Positions 58,979 to 64,000 of a stretch of 64,000 nt of DNA are shown in pieces. Both the position numbers and the translations under genes were made by a program. The notes under the pieces are model-generated. The model made no database searches, had not been told where the DNA came from, and worked only from the letters and a program-made list of their open reading frames with translations. Numbering within the stretch: the first letter of the stretch is position 1; each line of letters starts with the position of its first letter. This DNA is from Jeongeupia chitinilytica (GTDB lineage: Bacteria; Pseudomonadota; Gammaproteobacteria; Burkholderiales; Chitinibacteraceae): positions 124,001-188,000 of the forward strand of contig NZ_BMYO01000007.1 of the NCBI RefSeq assembly GCF_014652315.1, written 5' to 3'.

Positions 58979-59311
58979 ATGAATGCATATCTGATGCTCG
59001 GACTGGCCATCGTCGCAGAGGTGATCGCAACCAGCAGCCTGAAGGCATCCGAGGGTTTCAGCCGGCTGGTGCCGAGCGTGCTGGTCGTGTTCGGTTACGC
59101 GAGTGCCTTCTACCTGCTGATGCAGGTGATGAAAACGGTACCGGTCGGTGTGGCCTACGCGATCTGGTGCGGTGCCGGCATCGTGCTGGTGACGCTGGTG
59201 GCCAGCGTGATGTACCGGCAGGTGCCCGATCCGGCGGCATGGCTCGGCATGGCGCTGATCGTCGCCGGCGTTGCGGTGATCCAGCTGTTTTCACGCCTCA
59301 ACGGCCACTGA
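58979..59311 (+). CDS. Small multidrug resistance (SMR) efflux protein, EmrE/QacE type
   Basis: A 110-residue protein with four membrane helices. The essential Glu14 is in AIVAEVIATSSLK, with GVAYAIWCGAGIV and LGMALIVAGVAVI downstream. Such dimers exchange protons for cationic drugs or guanidinium-like compounds. GAAGGAG at 58963-58970 precedes ATG 58979. Its TGA is the left end of a 22-bp palindrome. Confidence 0.93.
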   Translation: MNAYLMLGLAIVAEVIATSSLKASEGFSRLVPSVLVVFGYASAFYLLMQVMKTVPVGVAYAIWCGAGIVLVTLVASVMYRQVPDPAAWLGMALIVAGVAVIQLFSRLNGH

Positions 59312-59330
59312 TCCGGCCGCGGCCGGATCA
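59309..59330. terminator. 22-bp perfect palindrome joining two convergent stop codons
   Basis: TGATCCGGCC (59309-59318) and GGCCGGATCA (59321-59330) flank GC. The left TGA is the SMR stop, the right TCA is the stop (on the minus strand) of the membrane-anchored unknown protein. It can fold on either strand, but has no U-tract. Confidence 0.65.
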
Positions 59331-59780
59331 CGGCCGGGAGCGGGTCAGCAGCACGATGCGGTTGCGGTCGATGTCCAGCGTCAGCTGCCAGTCCTGCCGC
59401 TTCTGACTGCAGACCGGCAGGATCGTCGACGCCTGCCAGCTTTCGCCGTCACGCTGCAGCGCATAGCGGGCGCTGCCCATGTCCATGCCGGCCATGGCCC
59501 ATTCGGCGCCGACCTTGTCGGCCTTGCCGCTCAGCACCAGCTCGACCGGCGCCTTGGTGGTGACCGGCCCGCGGCTCTTCAGCACGTAGTCGTGGTTTTC
59601 CAGCCGGAAGCGGCAACCGGCAACCAGATCGTCGCACTGCTGGGTGACGATGGTGTTGACCTGGTAATCGCGGAACCAGTATTGCGGGTGGACCCAGCCG
59701 TAGTGCCACGCCGCGCCGAAGGCGATCAGCAGCACCGCACCGACGCGCAGCAGCGCGCGTTTCAGCATCTTGTCTTTCAT
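59328..59780 (-). CDS. Membrane-anchored protein of unknown function
   Basis: A 150-residue protein with one N-terminal hydrophobic segment (about residues 10-25) and a periplasmic domain with three cysteines (QQCDDLVAGC, VCSQKR) and Trp/Tyr-rich strands. I do not recognise a family. The ATG overlaps the stop of the Nudix-ThiE gene (ATGA), so it is translationally coupled to it. The function is unknown. Confidence 0.82.
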   Translation of the reverse strand: MKDKMLKRALLRVGAVLLIAFGAAWHYGWVHPQYWFRDYQVNTIVTQQCDDLVAGCRFRLENHDYVLKSRGPVTTKAPVELVLSGKADKVGAEWAMAGMDMGSARYALQRDGESWQASTILPVCSQKRQDWQLTLDIDRNRIVLLTRSRP

Positions 59781-60745
59781 GCGCGGCTCCAGGCTGCCGA
59801 GAGTTGGGCAACGCCGTGGCCGCCGTGGGCCTGTGCGGTCGCGATGTCATCGTCGCCCATGCCGCCGATTGCGTAGACCGGGAAGGGCCAGCCGGCCATG
59901 GTCAGGGCGGCGAAACCGTCCCAGCCCAATGCGGGCTGGCCGGGGTGGGACGCGGTCTCGGCGACGTGGCCGAGCAGGGCATAGTCGGCGCCGACGCGCT
60001 GGGCGACGGCGAGTTCGGCCGCATCGTGGGTCGAAACACCGAGCCAGTCGATGCCGCGGGGGCGGCGTAACAGTGCGGCGGCGGTCCGTGCCGGCAGATG
60101 CACGCCGTCGGCGCCGAGTTGCTGCGCCAGCGCGAGATCGCCGTGCAGGAGCACGCGGCAACCGTGGGGGCGGCAGCGGTCCAGTACCCCGGTCGCCAGC
60201 GCGCGGTAGTCGTCGGCGGCGAGTTGCGGTTCGCGCAGCACCAGCCAGCGCAGGCCGCCCTGTCCGGGCGGACGGGCCAGACGCTGGTCGAGCCGTGCCA
60301 GCCAGGCGTCGATGCCGAGGCCGGCCGCATTCGACAGCGCCAGCACCGGCGGCAGTGCCAGTCCGCGCAGGATCGGGCCGTTGGCCGGCAGGATCGGCGA
60401 CACGTTCAGCGCGCCGGGCGTCTGCCACGCGAACGACTGGCCCTCGTGCGGTTGCGGTTCGCCGTCCCAGCCGGTGACGCGGAAGAACTGCAGCCGCACC
60501 GTGGCGTGCGGATAGGTGAAGGTCTGCACCAGCCAGGGCGTGGCCGCGGTGACGGTGATGCCCATTTCCTCGTGCAGCTCGCGCTTCAACGCGTCCAGCC
60601 CGGTTTCACCGGCTTCGAGCTTGCCGCCGGGGAACTCCCAGTAGCCGGCGTACGGCTTGCCGGCGGGGCGGCTGCCGAGCAGGAAAGTGCCGTCCGGGCG
60701 GAGCAGGATGCCGGCGGCGACGTGGGTGATGCGCGGTGCGGTCAT
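59777..60745 (-). CDS. MutT-type Nudix hydrolase fused to a thiamine-phosphate synthase-like domain
   Basis: A 322-residue bifunctional-looking protein. The N-terminal 130 residues have the full Nudix box G-x5-E-x7-REL-x-EE-x-GI (about residues 41-63) of MutT-like 8-oxo-dGTP hydrolases. The C-terminal 185 residues have a ThiE fold, with LHGDLALAQQLGADGVHLP, GVSTHDAAEL and VYAIGGM. The fusion is known in many gammaproteobacteria and betaproteobacteria; the role of the ThiE-like half is unclear. ATG 60745 gives the usual N-terminus; ATG 60814 is an alternative. Confidence 0.9.
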   Translation of the reverse strand: MTAPRITHVAAGILLRPDGTFLLGSRPAGKPYAGYWEFPGGKLEAGETGLDALKRELHEEMGITVTAATPWLVQTFTYPHATVRLQFFRVTGWDGEPQPHEGQSFAWQTPGALNVSPILPANGPILRGLALPPVLALSNAAGLGIDAWLARLDQRLARPPGQGGLRWLVLREPQLAADDYRALATGVLDRCRPHGCRVLLHGDLALAQQLGADGVHLPARTAAALLRRPRGIDWLGVSTHDAAELAVAQRVGADYALLGHVAETASHPGQPALGWDGFAALTMAGWPFPVYAIGGMGDDDIATAQAHGGHGVAQLSAAWSRA

Positions 60746-60832
60746 GGCGGAAGCGGGCAGGAAAGGAAGGTCGCGATTGTACCGTGCCGGCGCTGACGGC
60801 ACGGCGGCATTCATACCTGCCTGCGGGGCGCG

Positions 60833-61702
60833 TCAGCCGGCCTTGCCGACCCAGTCGCGGGCGAACTGCCAGGCGACGCGGCCGCTGCGCGAACCGCGCC
60901 CCTGCGCCCATTGCAGCGCTGCGCGCTCGGTCTCGTCATGCCATTCGGCGATGCCGAAGTTGCCCAGCCACAGCCTGCAGGCGTTCAGGTAGTCGTTCTG
61001 GTCGAAACCGTAGAACGACAGCCACAGGCCGAAGCGCTCCGACAGCGCGACCTTTTCCTCGATCGCTTCGGCAAAGTGGATCTCGCCGCCTTCGTAACGC
61101 GTCTGGGCATTTTCGCTGAAATACTCCGGCACCAGATGGCGGCGGTTCGACGTGGCATAGATCAGCACGTTGGCGCTCGGCGCGGCGATCGAGCCGTCGA
61201 GCGCCGTCTTCAGCGCCTGATAGCCCCAGTCGCCTTCCTCGAAGCTGAGGTCGTCGCAGAACAGGATGAAGCGCTCGGGCCGGCCGGCAACCTGTTCGAC
61301 GATGTCGGGCAGGTCGGTCAGGTGGGTCTTTTCGACCTCGATCAGCCGCAGGCCCTGCGCCTTGAATTCGTTCCACGCCGCCTTGACCAGCGAACTCTTG
61401 CCGCAGCCGCGCGAGCCGGTCAGCAGGACGTTGTTGGCGAGCCGGCCTTCGACGAACTGGCGGGTGTTGGCGACGAGCAGTTCCTTCTGCCGGTCGATGT
61501 TGCACAGCGAGGCCAGCGTGATCGTGTGCGGATGCAGCACCGGCTGCAGCGCAACGCGCTGGTCGAAGCTGCGCCAGCGATAGGCCTGTGCCTGCCAGTC
61601 GTTGACCGGCGGCAACGCCGGCATCCGGCGCTCGTATTCGTCCAGCAGGCGCTCGCCACGGGCAAGCAGATCAAGCAGCGGAGAAAGCCAAGTCTCGTTC
61701 AT
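60833..61702 (-). CDS. ATP-binding protein of the DUF815 family
   Basis: A 289-residue AAA-like ATPase. Walker A is GSRGCGKSSLV (about residues 95-105), Walker B FILFCDDLSFEEGD, and ATSNRRHLVPEYF is the DUF815 sensor 1 region. It is soluble, with no signal peptide. DUF815 proteins are widespread and have no settled function. It lies upstream of the Nudix-ThiE gene with an 87-base gap. Confidence 0.9.
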   Translation of the reverse strand: MNETWLSPLLDLLARGERLLDEYERRMPALPPVNDWQAQAYRWRSFDQRVALQPVLHPHTITLASLCNIDRQKELLVANTRQFVEGRLANNVLLTGSRGCGKSSLVKAAWNEFKAQGLRLIEVEKTHLTDLPDIVEQVAGRPERFILFCDDLSFEEGDWGYQALKTALDGSIAAPSANVLIYATSNRRHLVPEYFSENAQTRYEGGEIHFAEAIEEKVALSERFGLWLSFYGFDQNDYLNACRLWLGNFGIAEWHDETERAALQWAQGRGSRSGRVAWQFARDWVGKAG

Positions 61703-61768
61703 CGTCGTTCCGGGCGGAGAGGGCGGGCAGCCATCTTACCCGGCGCTGCGGCCGGCGCGCAGATACAG

Positions 61769-61792
61769 AAAAAGGGGCGCACGGCCCCTTTT
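61769..61792. terminator. Bidirectional terminator after the YfaZ-like gene
   Basis: AAAAAGGGGC (61769-61778) and GCCCCTTTT (61784-61792) around GCACG. On the minus strand it ends the outer-membrane protein gene (stop at 61818). Confidence 0.82.
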
Positions 61793-61817
61793 GTGTAACG
61801 GTCGTCGTGCGTCCGGA

Positions 61818-62357
61818 TCAGAAGCGCACGCCCAGACCGCCATAGATGCCGTCGGCGATGCTGATCTTGTCGCCGTTGTCGCGGTCGATGGCGGTGTAAC
61901 GGTAACCGACGTCGATCGACAGCGGCTTGATCACGTTCCAGCGCACGCCGATCGCGGCGTCGGTGAAATTCTTGACGTTGCCGCTGGCAAAGCCGTCCGG
62001 TGCGTAATAGGCACTGCCGTAGGCGGCGAAATGCTCGCCGAGCGGAATGGTCAGGCGGCCGCCGAGGGCACCGGCGTATTCGGTGTCCATGTCGTTCGGC
62101 GACAGATAGACTGCCTTGACGCCCAGCGCGGCGTCGACGACGGGAACCGGCAGCTTGATGCCGAGGCCGACACCGGCGACTTCGCCCTTGTGGTCGTTGT
62201 GGGTCCAGTCGGCCGAGAAGTCGATGCCGAGCAGCGAGGCATTGCCGTCGATGTGCTGGTAATCGTCGCCGGCGCTCGCCGTCGCTTCGATGGCTTGCGC
62301 TGCGGTGGCCGAAATCGCCAGCAGGGCGGCGAGGAACAATTTTTTGGCGTGGATCAT
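61818..62357 (-). CDS. YfaZ-like outer membrane protein
   Basis: A 179-residue protein with a signal peptide (MIHAKKLFLAALLAISATAAQA) and a beta-barrel pattern ending in YGGLGVRF (C-terminal Phe). ASLLGIDFSADWTH and LSIDVGYRY fit the YfaZ family. Its role is unknown; some members bind the outer membrane without known ligand. AGGA is weakly placed before ATG 62357. Confidence 0.82.
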   Translation of the reverse strand: MIHAKKLFLAALLAISATAAQAIEATASAGDDYQHIDGNASLLGIDFSADWTHNDHKGEVAGVGLGIKLPVPVVDAALGVKAVYLSPNDMDTEYAGALGGRLTIPLGEHFAAYGSAYYAPDGFASGNVKNFTDAAIGVRWNVIKPLSIDVGYRYTAIDRDNGDKISIADGIYGGLGVRF

Positions 62358-62376
62358 GTGTCTGTCCTGTGGGTGA

Positions 62377-62400
62377 CCGGCACTGACGGCCGGCTTTTTT
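62377..62400 (+). terminator. Terminator-like hairpin on the + strand within the YfaZ leader
   Basis: CCGGC (62377-62381) and GCCGG (62389-62393) around ACTGACG, followed by CTTTTTT. No + strand gene precedes it, so it is either chance or the end of an antisense or small RNA. The rest of the gap 62358-62560 shows no obvious promoter. Confidence 0.3.
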
Positions 62401-62560
62401 GATATGCCGTCGAGCATAAACGCACGCGCGGTGCTTGTGCGGTGTGATTATTTGCGCTTGGAGCCGGCTTCCCGGCTGGCTAGCTCGCCGGCGCTGTCAC
62501 CGGAACGACGCGGATCGGCGCTACACTGCGGTTTTCCGCCCTCAGCATGGAAACCTGCGC

Positions 62561-63103
62561 ATGCAAGATGATTCGCATTTGGTCGAAACCCGCATCGACG
62601 GTGAGCGTGTCTACGACGGCGCACTGTTGCATATCAACCGCGATCGCGTGCGCCTGCCGGACGGCGCCGAGGCGGTGCGCGAGTACGTGGTGCACCCGGG
62701 CGCGGTGATGGTCATCCCGGTCCTGCCGGACGGTCGCCTGCTGATGGAGCGGCAGTTCCGCTATCCGCTGGGCCGGGTGTTCGTCGAGTTTCCGGCCGGC
62801 AAGCTCGATGCCGGCGAGGCGCTGCTGACCTGCGCGCAGCGCGAACTCGAGGAGGAAACCGGCTACACCGCCACACGTTGGGATTACCTCGGCGTGACGC
62901 ACCCGGTGATCAGCTATGCGACCGAGGAAATCCATCTCTTTCTCGCACGCGACCTGACTGCCGGCGAGGCGAAGCTCGACGAAGGCGAGTTCGTCGAAAC
63001 CGTTGCGATACCACTGTCGACACTGGTCGCCGGGGTGCTCGACGGCAGCATCACCGACGCCAAGACCGTGGCCGGCATCTTCTGGGCACAGCAGACACTC
63101 TGA
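62561..63103 (+). CDS. NUDIX hydrolase, ADP-ribose pyrophosphatase type
   Basis: A 180-residue Nudix enzyme. The Nudix box is G-KLDAG-E-ALLTCAQ-REL-E-EE-T-GY (about residues 80-102). The upstream REYVVHPGAVMVIP and downstream VTHPVISYATEEIHLFLARDL are typical of ADPRase/NudF-like proteins, which split ADP-ribose. The start at ATG 62561 has a weak Shine-Dalgarno. It is followed by its own terminator. Confidence 0.93.
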   Translation: MQDDSHLVETRIDGERVYDGALLHINRDRVRLPDGAEAVREYVVHPGAVMVIPVLPDGRLLMERQFRYPLGRVFVEFPAGKLDAGEALLTCAQRELEEETGYTATRWDYLGVTHPVISYATEEIHLFLARDLTAGEAKLDEGEFVETVAIPLSTLVAGVLDGSITDAKTVAGIFWAQQTL

Positions 63104-63124
63104 GCCCGTCCGGTGTCCGGAATG

Positions 63125-63155
63125 AAACGGCCCCGCTCGAAAGCGGGGCCGTTTT
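63125..63155. terminator. Bidirectional terminator between the Nudix gene and cysB
   Basis: AACGGCCCCGCT (63126-63137) and AGCGGGGCCGTT (63142-63153) around CGAA, with TTTT following and A residues preceding. Both convergent genes can use it. Confidence 0.88.
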
Positions 63156-63182
63156 CTCGTGCGGGCGTCTGACGCGGCCGGC

Positions 63183-64000
63183 TCATTCGCCGTCGTCGAT
63201 CTCGCACATCAGCGCGCCCTGGACGATCTCGCGCGAGAGTTGCGGTGCAAACAGCGAAATGAAATCGAAGGCGTAGCCGCGCAGATAGGCGTCGCGACGC
63301 ACGCCGATCCGCGTCGTCGACGATTCGAACAGGTGGCCGGCATCGATCGCGACCAGACCGTGATCGCGATCGGGTTCGAACGCCATTGCCGCGATGATGC
63401 CGACGCCGAGACCGAGCGACACGTAGGTCTTGATCACGTCGGTGTCGATCGCGGTGAGCACGACATTGGGAGCAAGCCCGGCCGCCTCGAACGCGCTGTT
63501 GATCTTGTTGCGGCCGGTGAAGGCGAAGTCGTAGGTGATCAGCGGGTAGGCGGCGACGTCGGCGAGCGTCAGCGGCCGGGTCAGCCCGGTGAGGGGGTGG
63601 TCCTGCGGCACGACGATGTCGCGGTTCCAGTCGTAGCAGTCGAGCATCGCCAGTTCCGGATAATGATCGATGCCTTCGGTGGCGATGGCGATGTCGGCCT
63701 CGCCGTCGACGACCATCTCGCTGATCTGTGTCGGACTGCCCTGCTTGATCGACAGCCGCACCTTCGGATAGCGCGACAGGAAGGCCTTGATCGTTTTCGG
63801 CAGCGCGTAGCGCGCCTGCGTGTGCGTCGTCGCAATGGTCAGGCTGCCGCCCTCGACGTTGACGAATTCCTCGCCGATGCGTTTGAGGTTTTGCGCCTGC
63901 ATCAGCATCCGTTCGGAAATGCGCAGGATCTCGCGCCCCGGCGCGGTGACGTCGACGACGCGCTTGCCGTTGCGGATGAAGATCTGCACGCCGAGTTCAT
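63183..64000 (-). CDS. cysB: LysR-type regulator CysB (5' end outside window)
   Basis: The frame is open to the end of the window; GTG at 63989 is an internal valine, since the coding continues as ELGVQIFIRNGKRV, the usual CysB sequence after the helix-turn-helix. The rest is the CysB effector domain: TTHTQARYALP, IKQGSPTQISEMV, ATEGIDHYPEL, GVGIIAAMAF. CysB activates sulfate assimilation and senses N-acetylserine. About the first 50 residues, with the DNA-binding domain, lie outside. Confidence 0.93.
   Translation of the reverse strand, partial: ELGVQIFIRNGKRVVDVTAPGREILRISERMLMQAQNLKRIGEEFVNVEGGSLTIATTHTQARYALPKTIKAFLSRYPKVRLSIKQGSPTQISEMVVDGEADIAIATEGIDHYPELAMLDCYDWNRDIVVPQDHPLTGLTRPLTLADVAAYPLITYDFAFTGRNKINSAFEAAGLAPNVVLTAIDTDVIKTYVSLGLGVGIIAAMAFEPDRDHGLVAIDAGHLFESSTTRIGVRRDAYLRGYAFDFISLFAPQLSREIVQGALMCEIDDGE

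Noticed and set aside
1..64000. CRISPR arrays, insertion sequences, prophage genes, integrases, toxin-antitoxin pairs or a biosynthetic gene cluster.
   Set aside because: I found no regularly spaced repeats, transposase or integrase motifs, att-like repeats at the tRNA genes, or secondary-metabolite enzymes.

Overview
This is a GC-rich (about 65 percent by eye), densely coded bacterial chromosome segment with housekeeping genes on both strands, short intergenic gaps and many ATGA-type overlaps. The order argC - coiled-coil membrane protein - bactofilin - erpA, the split pxpBCA 5-oxoprolinase, the divergent tsaE/queG pair, and a MipA/OmpV protein suggest a Gram-negative betaproteobacterium, most likely of the order Neisseriales (Chromobacteriaceae or Chitinibacteraceae type). 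That placement is inferred from gene content and order. I see no rRNA operon, CRISPR array, insertion sequence, phage or integration site.

Layout. Positions 1-5013 (mostly +): end of argC, a DUF6776-like membrane protein, bactofilin, erpA behind a promoter with a palindromic operator, polyphosphate:AMP phosphotransferase, a RutE-like nitroreductase and an unknown membrane protein. 5027-9235 (-): class II glutamine amidotransferase, fabI, ygfZ and an AsmA-like protein. 9266-9543: a strong promoter and two identical tRNA-Asn genes, each followed by its own terminator. 9578-12647 (-): MipA/OmpV, a TPR protein, amiC and tsaE. The 5' end of tsaE overlaps that of queG, which leads into pxpB-pxpC-pxpA, murI and an lrgAB-type pair up to 18198. 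18204-20588 (-): ybaN-like gene and recG. 20713-24336: a FlxA-like protein and a redox-flavoured group (FMN reductase, OsmC, two pirins). 24484-26969 (+): a DUF393 / membrane protein / TIGR01777 oxidoreductase operon behind a promoter carrying a 22-bp perfect palindrome. 26970-28839 (-): trmO, a patatin lipoprotein and a DUF2164 protein. 28981-32313 (+): a large CHASE-PAS-GGDEF protein whose fourth PAS domain has a LOV photoreceptor signature. 32387-36116 (-): a sodium-dependent transporter, an orphan PhnD-like binding protein and a YqhD-like alcohol dehydrogenase.

36117-43776 is the main catabolic unit. A 529-bp, comparatively AT-rich control region with several inverted repeats is followed by agaR, kbaZ/gatZ, agaS, PTS IIB, IIC, IID and IIA, and nagA/agaA. 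Together these import and phosphorylate N-acetylgalactosamine (or galactosamine), deacetylate, deaminate and isomerise it towards tagatose-6-phosphate. The catalytic aldolase subunit (KbaY/GatY) and a tagatose-6-phosphate kinase are not in the window and must be supplied from elsewhere.

43775-64000 is mixed housekeeping and envelope genes: imelysin-like protein, a small membrane protein with a secreted amidase, gdhA, an MFS transporter divergent from proS, a lytic transglycosylase, a hotdog thioesterase, a DUF1275 protein, a DUF937-OmpA fusion, a Crp/Fnr regulator, exonuclease III, a voltage-gated-type K+ channel with a C-terminal zinc ribbon, a cytochrome c-prime-like lipoprotein, a LysR/SMR efflux pair, a Nudix-ThiE fusion, a DUF815 ATPase, a YfaZ-like outer-membrane protein, an ADP-ribose pyrophosphatase and the 5'-truncated cysB.

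The observations most worth a second look are the LOV-like diguanylate cyclase, the palindromic operators (upstream of erpA, the DUF393 operon, the MFS gene and the LysR gene), the overlapping tsaE/queG starts, and the palindrome whose two ends are the stop codons of convergent genes near 59320.
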